The notes under the pieces were generated by a model. That model ran no database searches, was not told the origin of the DNA, and saw nothing but the letters and a program-made list of their open reading frames with translations. 64,000 nucleotides of DNA. It comes from JAGIBJ01 sp032119795 (lineage in GTDB: Bacteria > Actinomycetota > Thermoleophilia > Solirubrobacterales > Solirubrobacteraceae). The stretch spans positions 124,001 to 188,000 of the forward strand of contig JAUMFO010000008.1 of the NCBI GenBank assembly GCA_032119795.1, written 5' to 3'. The translations under genes and the position numbers were made by a program. Positions 35,870 to 44,220 of this stretch are shown in pieces; the stretch's first letter is position 1, and each line of letters opens with the position of its first letter.

Positions 35870-36870
35870 ACCTTCGAGGCGACGCGCGGCTTCATCGCGG
35901 CGATGATGCCGGTGGCGCCGAGGCTGCCGCCGATGAGGATGGCGTCGGCGCTGACGGTGGTGCCGGGGTAGACGATCGAGTCCTTGATCTTCGCGCCAGC
36001 GCCGATGACTGCGCCGTCGCCGATGACGACCGGCCCAGTGAGGCGAACGCCGTCACCGATGGTGACGTTCTCGCCGACCCAGACGGGCGACGTGATCTCC
36101 ACGCCCTCGCCGATCGTGGTGCCGGCGCCCGTGTGAACGGTGTCGGGCCCGGTGCCGGTGACGGTCGGCAGCGCAAGCTCGCCGGTGAGAATGTCGAAGG
36201 TGCCGGACTTGAGTTCGGCGAGCGAGCCGACGTCGTTCCAGTAGCCGGAGTCGACGCGGTGGATGTGGAAGGGGACGTTCTCGGCGAGCAGTTTCGGGAA
36301 GACGTCGAAGGCCCAGTCGACCGGGTTGGACTCCGGGAAGTAGTCGAAGATCGCTGGCGAGAAGAGGTACATGCCGCAGTTGCCGAGATCGGACTTGGCG
36401 TCCTGCGGCTCCGGCTTCTCCTGGAAGCCGAGGATACGGTCGGCGTCGTCATGGATCACGACCCCGAATTCGCGCGTATCCGGGACGGTCTTCACGCAGA
36501 GCGTCGCGATGCCACCGAGGCGATCGTGCGTCGCGCGGAAGGCGGCTACGTCGAGATCGGTGAGGGCATCTCCAGAGATCACGAGGAACGGCTCGTCGCC
36601 GAAGAAGTCTCGGCAGTTGCGCACGCCACCGGCGGTGCCGAGCAGTTCGGGCTCGTAGCGGTAGGTGATCTCGTCGCCGAAGTACTCCTGGATGGTGTCC
36701 GGGAAGTAGTGCAGGTTGGCAATGATCTCCGTGATCCCCTGCGACTTCAGGAGATCGACGATGTGAGCCATGACGGGACGGTCGACGACCGGCACCATCG
36801 GCTTGGGAAGCTCGTATGTGATGGGCCGCAGGCGGGTACCCAGACCGGCGGCGAGAACCATGGCTTTCAC
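35866..36870 (-). CDS. Sugar-phosphate nucleotidyltransferase (mannose-1-P guanylyltransferase-like)
   Basis: A 334-residue NDP-sugar pyrophosphorylase. The N-terminal Rossmann domain has the nucleotide motif VLAAGLGTRLRPITYELPKP, then GDALTDLD (metal site) and FQEKPEP. The C-terminal third is a left-handed beta-helix of hexapeptide repeats (TIGEGVEITSPVWVGENVTI and following). The arrangement matches mannose-1-phosphate guanylyltransferase / glucose-1-phosphate adenylyl- or thymidylyltransferase relatives; which nucleotide is used cannot be read. GTG 36870 is preceded by TAGGTT at 7 nt. It follows the AdoHcyase-like gene by 28 nt. A second, related enzyme lies at 59260-60354 in the envelope sugar block. 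Confidence 0.88.
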   Translation of the reverse strand: MKAMVLAAGLGTRLRPITYELPKPMVPVVDRPVMAHIVDLLKSQGITEIIANLHYFPDTIQEYFGDEITYRYEPELLGTAGGVRNCRDFFGDEPFLVISGDALTDLDVAAFRATHDRLGGIATLCVKTVPDTREFGVVIHDDADRILGFQEKPEPQDAKSDLGNCGMYLFSPAIFDYFPESNPVDWAFDVFPKLLAENVPFHIHRVDSGYWNDVGSLAELKSGTFDILTGELALPTVTGTGPDTVHTGAGTTIGEGVEITSPVWVGENVTIGDGVRLTGPVVIGDGAVIGAGAKIKDSIVYPGTTVSADAILIGGSLGATGIIAAMKPRVASKV

Positions 36871-36877
36871 AGACGGA

Positions 36878-36883
36878 AACCTA
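36878..36883 (-). promoter_or_regulatory. -10 element TAGGTT for the nucleotidyltransferase
   Basis: Minus strand TAGGTT ends 7 nt before GTG 36870, giving the gene its own leaderless promoter within the short gap after the upstream gene. Confidence 0.45.
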
Positions 36884-36898
36884 TAGGTCTGGGCGCGT

Positions 36899-38158
36899 CT
36901 ACGGCGTGTGCGACTCGTCGGTCGCGGCCACCCAGCTCGTGAGATATTGGCGCTGGCTGCCCGTGAGCTCGTCGATCTGCACGCCTTGCGCCTCGAGCGC
37001 GAGGCGAGCGAGGTCGGCGTCGATGGCGTCCGGCACCGGGTGCACGCGGTGGCGTAGCGAGCCTCCATGCTCTGCGAGCCACGCGGCTGCCACGGCCTGG
37101 CCGGCGAAGAGCAGATCCATGACGCCTGCAGGGTGCCCATCGGCGGCGGCGAGATTGATGACGCGGCCCCCGGCCAGCAGAACGATGCTGCGGCCCCCGA
37201 GGTCGAATTCTTCCACGAGCGGGCGAACCGTCCGGCGTTCGCCCGCCGCCTCGGCGAGGGCGGCGGTGTCGATCTCGACGTCGAAGTGGCCGGCGTTCGC
37301 GAGGATCGCGCCATCTCGGATCACGTCGAAGTGCGCCGCGCCGAGCACGTCGATGGCGCCGGTGGCGGTGATGACGACGTCGGCGCGCGCCACGGCGTGG
37401 AGGCCGGGCATCACATCGTGGCCGTCCATTCGTGCTTCTAGCGCGCGGACGGGATCGACCTCGCAGACGATGGTCGTCGCGCCGAGCCCCTGGGCCCGCA
37501 GCGCGATGCCGCGCCCACAGGCGCCGTAGCCGAAGACCGCGACGCGGCTGCCGGCGAGCAGCAGATTGGTGGTGCGGATCAGGCCATCGAGTACCGACTG
37601 TCCCGTGCCGAGCCGGTTGTCGAAGAGGTGACGGATCGGCGTGTCGTTGACGGCCAATACTGGGTATTTGAGGTCGTCTCGCTCGGCGAGGCTGCGCAAG
37701 CGAAGCACGCCGGTGGTCGTCCCTTCGGTGCCGCCCGTGACGGCCGCCGCGGTGCCCACGGAGTGCAGCACGCGGGCGAGGTCGGCGCCATCGTCGATCA
37801 CGATGCCTGGGCTGCGCTGCGCGACCGCGGTGAGCGCGCGCTCATGGCCGGACGGCGTGGGCGTCCCGAGGTGGACCGTCACGCCGGACTCTTCGCTGAG
37901 TGCGGCTGCGACCTCAGCGTGCACCGACAGCGGATTGGATGGCACGAGATCAACCTCGGCGCCGCCTCGCGCGAGCGCGCGGACGAGTGCGCCCGTCTCC
38001 GCCGTGACATGCAGGCACACGCCGACGCGTTCGCCGCCGAGTCGCTGCCCCTCGGCCAGGCGATCGGCTACGCGCCGCAGGACGGGCATCTGGCGCTCGG
38101 CCCAGCCGATCGCGTCAAGCCCGGCGGCCGAGCCTTGGCGGCTGGCCCCGCGCGCCAT
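36899..38158 (-). CDS. Adenosylhomocysteinase-like protein, archaeal-type and divergent
   Basis: A 419-residue paralogue of S-adenosylhomocysteine hydrolase; the canonical enzyme is at 51735-53180. NAD-binding motif VFGYGACGRG is at 208-216. Active-site positions: His50 (HVT), Asp123, Glu145 and Asp180-Asn181 are kept, but the catalytic Lys (human K186) is Arg176 (NDTPIRHLFDN) and the Cys195 equivalent is Thr185 (GTGQS), the latter as in archaeal enzymes. The C-terminus lacks the KPDTYRY tail that reaches into the neighbouring subunit's NAD site. It may act on another thioether nucleoside such as S-inosylhomocysteine, or be regulatory (inference). Starts 2 nt after the TetR stop, so it is co-transcribed with that regulator. 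Confidence 0.82.
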   Translation of the reverse strand: MARGASRQGSAAGLDAIGWAERQMPVLRRVADRLAEGQRLGGERVGVCLHVTAETGALVRALARGGAEVDLVPSNPLSVHAEVAAALSEESGVTVHLGTPTPSGHERALTAVAQRSPGIVIDDGADLARVLHSVGTAAAVTGGTEGTTTGVLRLRSLAERDDLKYPVLAVNDTPIRHLFDNRLGTGQSVLDGLIRTTNLLLAGSRVAVFGYGACGRGIALRAQGLGATTIVCEVDPVRALEARMDGHDVMPGLHAVARADVVITATGAIDVLGAAHFDVIRDGAILANAGHFDVEIDTAALAEAAGERRTVRPLVEEFDLGGRSIVLLAGGRVINLAAADGHPAGVMDLLFAGQAVAAAWLAEHGGSLRHRVHPVPDAIDADLARLALEAQGVQIDELTGSQRQYLTSWVAATDESHTP

Positions 38159-38160
38159 CT

Positions 38161-38796
38161 TCAGCCTTGGGTCGGGAGATCGGTGCGGGGCGCCGGGTAG
38201 CCGGTGAGCACGCTCGCCGTCGTCACGAACGCCTGGACGTCGAACTCGGGGTCGTTGAGCTTCTGGAGGCCGACGCCGACGGCGAGCGCGATCAGCGACG
38301 ACGCCAGGAGGTCGACATCGAGCAGGAACCCGTCGGGGTTCTCCATGCCGCGGAGCATGACGGCGACGGAGGCGCGCACGTTGCGACTCTTGTGGCGCAT
38401 GGTGTCGGCCAGCGCCGGGTCGTCCATCGCGGCGAAGTTCAGTTCGGAGCGCAGGCGGATCGCGTCGGTGTCCTTGAGGATCTCCTCGCCCCACTTGGTC
38501 ACGTGGCGCTGCCGCGCCGCAGGATCCGGTGCCGCTTGGAGCGCGGCCGCGAGGCTCTCGACGTTCTCGCGCTCGATCTCTTCGACGACCGCGAGCGCCA
38601 GCTCGGCCTTGCTGGAGAAGTTCGAGTAGACCGCGCCTTTGGTGAAGCCAGCCGCTTCGACCACCGCAGCGAGCGTGGTGCGGTGATAGCCGCGGTCGAG
38701 GAAGAGTTTGCGGGCAGCAGCGATCACTTGCAGCCGGGTCTCGGCCTGTCGCTCACGCCGGGTCTTCCGGGTCTCTGGGGTGGGTAGCCCTTGCAC
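38161..38796 (-). CDS. TetR family transcriptional regulator
   Basis: A 211-residue regulator with a clear N-terminal helix-turn-helix (VIAAARKLFLDRGYHRTTL followed by AAVVEAAGFTKGAVYSNF) and a helical C-terminal domain. It is immediately upstream of the AdoHcyase-like gene on the same strand, 2 nt apart, so it probably controls that operon together with itself. GTG 38796 has TAATCT 7 nt upstream, pointing to a leaderless start; the longer frame to 38850 would run through the promoter. Confidence 0.88.
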   Translation of the reverse strand: MQGLPTPETRKTRRERQAETRLQVIAAARKLFLDRGYHRTTLAAVVEAAGFTKGAVYSNFSSKAELALAVVEEIERENVESLAAALQAAPDPAARQRHVTKWGEEILKDTDAIRLRSELNFAAMDDPALADTMRHKSRNVRASVAVMLRGMENPDGFLLDVDLLASSLIALAVGVGLQKLNDPEFDVQAFVTTASVLTGYPAPRTDLPTQG

Positions 38797-38803
38797 GTTG
38801 GAC

Positions 38804-38809
38804 AGATTA
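38804..38809 (-). promoter_or_regulatory. -10 element TAATCT for the TetR/AdoHcyase-like operon
   Basis: TAATCT on the minus strand ends 7 nt before GTG 38796; closest to the TATAAT consensus of the leaderless promoters here. Confidence 0.5.
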
Positions 38810-39170
38810 CCTAGGAACGCGGGCGAGAACACCTCCGATACCGAAGGCATCCATCAAACGTCGAGGCAAAGACCCAACAACCGCGGGGGCGAACGGGCGC
38901 CGTGCTGCCCCCACGCCACGTCCCCGGAGGTACCAGTCCAACCGGGCGTCGGTCACACGACGGCCGAAACACCGTCGAAACGTCCACGTTCGCCCGCCGA
39001 AGGTGCCACACTGGGCGAGAATGTTCCTGGGTAACAGCTAGTCCCACCCATCAAAGCTTGCCCGCAGCGCCGCCCGACCTTCGTCGAGCCTCGCCGCACG
39101 TAGGGCACCAAGCTGACAGGCCGCACGCCTGTCGGGACCAGCGCGCGTCGGGACAGCGCGCGCCGGTTGT

Positions 39171-39200
39171 CGGCCCGGACGTTTAGCGGCGTCCGGGCCG
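39171..39200 (+). terminator. Orphan terminator-like hairpin
   Basis: An 11-bp perfect stem CGGCCCGGACG / CGTCCGGGCCG with 8-nt loop; TTTT follows 7 nt after on the plus strand. No annotated gene precedes it on that strand. Confidence 0.5.
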
Positions 39201-39334
39201 GCACACCTTTTCGATCGCGGGCTCAGGCGTCACGCCAGCTCAGCACGCCCACCACCCCGGCATAGGCCCAGCACCCAGAGGCCTAGCGCTGACCCGACCG
39301 GGCGGCGTCCCCTGACCGCGCGACGGCTGCTCAG

Positions 39335-39350
39335 TGTGAGCGCAGTCACA
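39335..39350. promoter_or_regulatory. Perfect CRP/GlxR-type box TGTGA-N6-TCACA
   Basis: Exact consensus for CRP-family regulators, 163 nt upstream of the patatin ATG and 148 nt before its -10. Could act on the lipid-oxidation operon from a distance or on an unseen promoter. Confidence 0.55.
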
Positions 39351-39498
39351 TCCAAACCGCCTGCGCAACGGACCAGACCCTGGCGCATCAACAGTCACCG
39401 GGGCAAGTGGCGACGCGCCACGATCTACTAGAAAACCGCCGATATCTCGGGCGGAAGCAACCTTCACGACTCCGCTAGGCAGCGCCGCTCGGCGTGTC

Positions 39499-39504
39499 TA
39501 CGAT
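39499..39504 (+). promoter_or_regulatory. -10 element TACGAT for the patatin operon
   Basis: TACGAT ends 8 nt before the patatin ATG with only cytosines and guanines between and no ribosome-binding site; leaderless start of the five-gene operon. Confidence 0.5.
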
Positions 39505-39512
39505 CGGCCCCC

Positions 39513-40640
39513 ATGGGGGCTTCTGGAACGGTTGACGGCGACGCGCGCTACAGCTCGTCGGTCGACCTCGTACTGGCAGGCGGCGGCGTCAAGGGCATCG
39601 CCCACGTCGGTGCGCTCCGTGCGCTCCACGAGGCCGGCTACGTCAACTACCCGCGCATCGCCGGAACGTCGGTCGGCTCGCTCGTGGGCGCGATGCTCGC
39701 CTACGGCCATTCGCTCACCTACATCTCGGACGAACTGCACGAGTTCCCGTTTGCCGAGCTCGGCGACCGCAGCGCCGTGGCCGGCGTCCCGATCCTTGGC
39801 ACCCCCGCCGCGCTCTTCAAGAACTACGGGCTCTGCAAGGGCGACCGGCTCGTCACGGAGCTCGAGCGGCACCTCCACGACATCACCTTTGCCGAGCTCA
39901 AAGCTGAGTGGGTCAAACGCCAGAAGAAGCTGGGTCTCCCGACCGACGTGGACTACCCATTCGTCGCCCTCGCGACCGACATCACGCGCGGCGAACTCGT
40001 GCAGTTCCCGCGCGACCTCCCCAAGTACGGCATGACGGAGGAGACCACGCGCGTCGTCGACGTCGTCCGGGCGTCGGCCTCGGTCCCGTTGTTCTTCGAG
40101 CCGGCTCGGTTCGGCAAGTCATTGCTCGTCGACGGCGGCGTCCTGGCGAACTTCGCGACCGACATCTTCGACCGCGAAGCCGCGTCGGTCGTCCATGAGG
40201 GCGGGACGACGACGATCGAATACGCCTCGCGCTGGCCGACGTTCGGGATCTCGCTGCTCTCGCACGACAAGGCTGAGACGGTCGGCATCAACCTGATCGG
40301 CGGAGTCACCGGCAACTTCGTCGCCAAACACCTGGGCCTCGTCGGGCTCGGGCGCTTCTCGCAGGGGCTGATCGGCACGCTCGTGGCCGGCCAGGACTCC
40401 AACGCGGCCACCAATCCGCTCTACGCGCGCCGCACGATCCGGGTCGATACCCACGAGACCGGCATCGTCGACTTCGGCCTGGCGCCGAGCGTCCGCAACC
40501 AGCTCGACGAGAACGGCTTCGCGACGATGGACGCCTTCCTACGCGGCGCCTGGAGTGACGGCTCCAGCGGCGAGCCGGGCTTTGGCTTCGACGGCCGCAA
40601 GTACTTCCGACTCCCAACTCCGCTGCGGGGGACCACATGA
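39513..40640 (+). CDS. Patatin-like phospholipase/lipid acyl hydrolase
   Basis: A 375-residue Ser-Asp lipase and first gene of a five-gene coupled operon. The oxyanion loop GGGVKG, the nucleophile elbow GTSVGS and the catalytic Asp in LVDGGVLANF are in family order. It should release fatty acids from membrane or storage lipids. No signal peptide is visible, so it acts in the cytoplasm or is exported another way (some patatins use type V or VII routes). Its stop overlaps the ATG of the GMC oxidoreductase (ATGA), implying coordinated production. Confidence 0.92.
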   Translation: MGASGTVDGDARYSSSVDLVLAGGGVKGIAHVGALRALHEAGYVNYPRIAGTSVGSLVGAMLAYGHSLTYISDELHEFPFAELGDRSAVAGVPILGTPAALFKNYGLCKGDRLVTELERHLHDITFAELKAEWVKRQKKLGLPTDVDYPFVALATDITRGELVQFPRDLPKYGMTEETTRVVDVVRASASVPLFFEPARFGKSLLVDGGVLANFATDIFDREAASVVHEGGTTTIEYASRWPTFGISLLSHDKAETVGINLIGGVTGNFVAKHLGLVGLGRFSQGLIGTLVAGQDSNAATNPLYARRTIRVDTHETGIVDFGLAPSVRNQLDENGFATMDAFLRGAWSDGSSGEPGFGFDGRKYFRLPTPLRGTT

Positions 40641-42325
40641 GCCTGCCACGCCTGCCGATCCCCGGCCTCGGCTTCCTCGACGACGTCATCCCCGGGCGAG
40701 GGCCATCCAACGGGACCGGCGACCACCACCGAAGCGGCAATGGCACCGAGCCGGCGAAGCGCCGGTACGACGCGATCGTGATCGGGTCGGGCTTCGGTGG
40801 GGGCGCTGCAGCCTGCCGCATGGCTGAGGCCGGAATGGACGTGGCAATCCTTGAGCGCGGGCGACGGTGGGAGAAGACCGACTTCCCCGAGAGCATCGAC
40901 GACGCCCCCGCTCTCGCCTGGCACCCGGACGCCAATCCGCGTGGGCTCTACGACCTGCGGTGGTTTGAGGACGGCGTCGTCCTGACGGCCGCGGGCGTCG
41001 GAGGCGGCTCGCTGCTCTACGCCAACGTGCAGCTCCCGGCCCGCAAGGAGGTGTTCCAGTCCGGCTGGCCCAAAGCGATCACGCTCGACGAGCTGCTCCC
41101 TTGGTACGCCAAGTGCGAGGAGGCGCTCGACCCGACGACCACCCCCAAGCCCTACCCGGCGAAGGTCAAGGCGTTCGCCGGCACCGGCAAGCAGTTCGGC
41201 GATCGCGAGTCCAAGCTCGCGCCGATCGCCGTGCACTTCGGCGAGCCGAGGAACCACCCGCTCAGCGGCCACCCGCAGGAGGGCTGCGACAACCTCGGGC
41301 GCTGCCTGACGGGCTGCCCGCTGCACGCCAAGAACACCGTCGACATCTCCTACATCGCCCGGGCGGAGAACCTCGGGTCCGACGTCTACCCGCTGCATGA
41401 GGTCACCGCGCTCGAGCCGCCGCGGCGCAAGGGCGGGCGCTGGCGGGTGCACTTCCGCGATCTGCAGTACGGCGTGGACGGTGTACTGGAGGCCCCAACG
41501 GTGGTGGTCGCTGCCGGCACGCTGGGCTCGGCGCGGCTGCTGCTCCAGAGCAAAGCCGCGCGACTGCCGAAGCTCTCCCCCGCGCTGGGCTCCAAGTTCT
41601 CCGGCAACGGCAACGCGCTCGGCGCGATCTTTGACCCGACCGCCCGCGGTACCACCGACGCCGCCGTCGACGTGGGCCCCTCGATCACGAGCGTGATCGA
41701 CCTGTGGGAGGACCGCGGATTCATCCTCGAAGACCTCGGTCTGCCGCCGTCCTACATGGTGTTGCTGGAGGCGCTGCGCGGCGTCGAGGCGATCGGGACC
41801 GGCTCCAGGGCTCGGCTGCGAGCCAAGGAGGTCGCGGCTCGCGTGGGCGCGCCGGATCGCCCGACCTCACCAAAGGAGCTTTCGATCAAGCGGCGCCTGC
41901 CGGCCGACATCGAGGACGTGCTCACGTTCCTGTTCATCGGCAAAGAGAACGCCGCGGGCCGCGTGAAGCTCAGCCGCCGCGGCCAGATCGACATCGACTT
42001 CGACCCGAGCGACAGCCAGCTGCTCTACGACCGCATGGAGGAGACCCTCGAAGAGGTCGCCGAGGCGGTCGGCGGCACGCCCGTCTTCAACCTGCAGCAC
42101 GGCCCGCTCGGCAAATACATCATCGCTCACCCCCTGGGCGGCGTCCCGATGGCGGATGACCCGTCTGAGGGCGTCGTCGACTCGTTCGGGCGCGTCTACG
42201 ACTACGACGGGCTGCACGTGCTCGACGGGTCGATCATCCCCTCCCCACTCGGTGCCAACCCATCCAAGACCATCGCCGCGCTTGCAGAGCGCGGCGTCGC
42301 CCAGCTCATCGCTGACAGGAGCTAG
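40637..42325 (+). CDS. GMC family FAD-dependent oxidoreductase (cholesterol-oxidase-like)
   Basis: A 562-residue flavoenzyme. After a Gly/Pro-rich 45-residue leader, the FAD-binding motif VIGSGFGGGAAACRMAEAG appears, followed by ERG, the GGGSLLYANV flavin contact, and the C-terminal HPLGGVPMAD ... PLGANPSKTIAALAER segment. A cysteine cluster GCDNLGRCLTGCPLHAKN sits at about 215, as in related sterol oxidases and bacterial GMC enzymes. It probably oxidises a lipid or sterol hydroxyl; substrate unknown. It overlaps the patatin gene by 4 nt, and the next gene starts 3 nt after its stop. Confidence 0.9.
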   Translation: MSLPRLPIPGLGFLDDVIPGRGPSNGTGDHHRSGNGTEPAKRRYDAIVIGSGFGGGAAACRMAEAGMDVAILERGRRWEKTDFPESIDDAPALAWHPDANPRGLYDLRWFEDGVVLTAAGVGGGSLLYANVQLPARKEVFQSGWPKAITLDELLPWYAKCEEALDPTTTPKPYPAKVKAFAGTGKQFGDRESKLAPIAVHFGEPRNHPLSGHPQEGCDNLGRCLTGCPLHAKNTVDISYIARAENLGSDVYPLHEVTALEPPRRKGGRWRVHFRDLQYGVDGVLEAPTVVVAAGTLGSARLLLQSKAARLPKLSPALGSKFSGNGNALGAIFDPTARGTTDAAVDVGPSITSVIDLWEDRGFILEDLGLPPSYMVLLEALRGVEAIGTGSRARLRAKEVAARVGAPDRPTSPKELSIKRRLPADIEDVLTFLFIGKENAAGRVKLSRRGQIDIDFDPSDSQLLYDRMEETLEEVAEAVGGTPVFNLQHGPLGKYIIAHPLGGVPMADDPSEGVVDSFGRVYDYDGLHVLDGSIIPSPLGANPSKTIAALAERGVAQLIADRS

Positions 42326-42328
42326 ATC

Positions 42329-42874
42329 ATGGCCACCACCGCCACCCGCAAGCCCACCGCCGCGAAGCCGAAGCCCGCCGCGAAGCCTCGCGCCGCTGCC
42401 AAGCCCAAGGCGACGCCCAAGCCCTCCACACCAAAGACGGCTGCGATCACGGTGGAGGCGCTGCTCGACATGTCGCAGCACGAACTCGACGCGCTGTTCA
42501 AGTCGAGCCCCGAGGGCAAGGTGCCCACGGGAGAGGGTCACGGCACCGTCATCGTCGCCACGGGTACGCCGCTGACGGGCTTGCTCGCCCCGCTGCTGCG
42601 CCTGGGCTGGCAGGGCAAGGTCGTCGACGGCAAGGGGCTCACCCTCAAAAACAAGATCCTGCCGTTCGGGATTCCGCTGATCGGCGCGAAGATCGTGAAG
42701 GCCGACGACTCCAAGCTCGACGGCAAGCCGACGACCGTCCTGGACTACTCCAAGACGGCGATCGCGGCTGCCCGCCCGATCCGCGACGAGATCCGCGAAG
42801 TCGCCCCGGGGCTCTACCTCGGCGTCGTCTACTTCTACGGCGTCAAGACGATCAACTTCTCGCTGCAGTTCTGA
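42329..42874 (+). CDS. Conserved protein with Lys/Pro/Ala-rich N-terminal tail, unknown
   Basis: A 181-residue protein. The first about 40 residues are a basic low-complexity tail (AAKPKPAAKPRAAAKPKA). The rest is a compact domain with phrases GTVIVATGT, WQGKVVDGKGLTLKNKI, KPTTVLDYSKT and RDEIREVAPGLYLGVVYF, which look like a small ligand-binding or calycin-like module that occurs beside lipid-oxidation enzymes; I know no assigned function. The ATG lies 3 nt after the GMC stop. Its own stop shares one base with the next start (TGATG). The tail could bind membrane phospholipid or nucleic acid (guess). Confidence 0.75.
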   Translation: MATTATRKPTAAKPKPAAKPRAAAKPKATPKPSTPKTAAITVEALLDMSQHELDALFKSSPEGKVPTGEGHGTVIVATGTPLTGLLAPLLRLGWQGKVVDGKGLTLKNKILPFGIPLIGAKIVKADDSKLDGKPTTVLDYSKTAIAAARPIRDEIREVAPGLYLGVVYFYGVKTINFSLQF

Positions 42875-44220
42875 TGCTCGCGACGCTGCCACCGGTCGAC
42901 TTCCCGCCGGTCGTTCCACCGATCGCCGGGAGAGTCGAGCAAAGCGCGCTGTCGTTCTTCGTCGACGTGCGGCCGGGCCAGGAGGAGGAGCTGCGTGCGG
43001 AACTCCAGGCCATCAGCGGCGATCCTGCCGGCAACGACGTGCTCCCGTTCGGGGAACTCGCCGGCGTGCACTTCGGTCGGCTGGTGCTCCTCGACGCGTA
43101 CCCCGCCCAGGGCAAGCGTCGCGCCTACCCGGCCAAACTCTGCCTCCTGACGGACTTCGACGGCGAACTCGACGATCACGTCGACGACGTTCTCGACACG
43201 GCTGGCGCGGGGCTCGATCGCCTCTTCCGCCATTGCGAGGGCTACCCCGTGGGGGCGGGGAAGCGAAGCGCAAGCGCCGCCGCACGCGGCGCGTGGCTGC
43301 GTGATCGCGTCGTGCGGACGAACACGCTCTACGTGAATACCGTGGGCCGCACCGTCGAGCAGATCCTCCAAGAGGCCGAGCTCCACGACGCGATCGACGC
43401 CTTCCTCGACGACGGCGACTGGACCGACGCCAGCCCACGGCGCGTCCGCGCGGCGATCCAGGACTTCGTCAACAGCCGCCACGACCTCGGCTGGGCGATG
43501 GCGCCGCTGCCTGAGCGCACGGTGCGCGACTGGATCCGAGGCGCACCGGGACTCGCCAAGACGCCCCTGGCGATCGCGGCCAGCGCGCCGCTTTGGATTC
43601 CGGCCCTTCCCGTGTGGGCGGCGACCCTGCTGGCGAAGGAGGCGACCGACCCCACCGAGGACGATCTGGAGCCCGACGAGGCCCACGACGCGGCCCTCGC
43701 CGCGCTGGAGGACCACACGCCGCAGAACCAGTTCACGGCCCATGGGTTCGTGAAGGACGGGCCGTTCCGCAACCTCACGGCCAACGTCCTGCTGCGCGTC
43801 GTCGACTACATCACGCGCTACAGCTTCAACCGCGGCCAGCTCACGGGCGTCACGACGATCCACTTCGCCCGGTGGGTCTTCACCGACGAGGACCAGACCC
43901 GCTTGCTCTTCGCGAGCAACTACGACGGGTCGCTGGAGAGCTACATGGACGACTTCATCGACAAGGTCTCGTGGGGACTCAACGCCGTCTTCTCCAACGG
44001 CGTCGGCTACCCGCGAACGTGGCTCTTGACGATCGGCGGCGCCCGCCAGGAAGACAACTTCAAGGACTACCTGCGCCGGCACCAGGTGCCCAGCCAGGTG
44101 TGGTTCTCCGCCTACCCCCACCTGACGGCAATGAACATCGAGAACAACGCGCAGATCCGCGCCGGCCTCGTCGGCGAGATCTCCGATCGCGAATGCGAGA
44201 AGTGGCTGGCACGCGTATGA
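42874..44220 (+). CDS. Unknown protein of the lipid-oxidation operon
   Basis: A 448-residue protein with no certain family. It has two similar segments: residues about 20-110 (SALSFFVDVRPGQEEELRAE ... VHFGRLVLLD) and about 310-440 (TIHFARWVFTDEDQTRLLFA ... VWFSAYPHLTAMNI), suggesting tandem ferredoxin-like (dimeric alpha-beta barrel) folds of the sort found in DyP peroxidases and chlorite dismutases. A hydrophobic stretch (about 228-255, PLAIAASAPLWIPALPVW) separates them and may bind membrane. Start and stop both overlap neighbours (TGATG and ATGA), so it is made in step with the DyP peroxidase. No heme-ligand motif was identified. Confidence 0.72.
   Translation: MLATLPPVDFPPVVPPIAGRVEQSALSFFVDVRPGQEEELRAELQAISGDPAGNDVLPFGELAGVHFGRLVLLDAYPAQGKRRAYPAKLCLLTDFDGELDDHVDDVLDTAGAGLDRLFRHCEGYPVGAGKRSASAAARGAWLRDRVVRTNTLYVNTVGRTVEQILQEAELHDAIDAFLDDGDWTDASPRRVRAAIQDFVNSRHDLGWAMAPLPERTVRDWIRGAPGLAKTPLAIAASAPLWIPALPVWAATLLAKEATDPTEDDLEPDEAHDAALAALEDHTPQNQFTAHGFVKDGPFRNLTANVLLRVVDYITRYSFNRGQLTGVTTIHFARWVFTDEDQTRLLFASNYDGSLESYMDDFIDKVSWGLNAVFSNGVGYPRTWLLTIGGARQEDNFKDYLRRHQVPSQVWFSAYPHLTAMNIENNAQIRAGLVGEISDRECEKWLARV

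Larger units (their letters stand above)
38810..39498. other. Gene-free region of about 690 nt
   Basis: No coding frame here has family features. It holds a strong terminator-like hairpin at 39171-39200 with no gene upstream of it, a perfect CRP-type box at 39335-39350, and a CCGCC-N9-GGCGG dyad at 39437-39455. A non-coding RNA on the plus strand ending at the hairpin is possible; I did not recognise tmRNA, RNase P RNA, SRP RNA or a known riboswitch in it. Confidence 0.5.
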
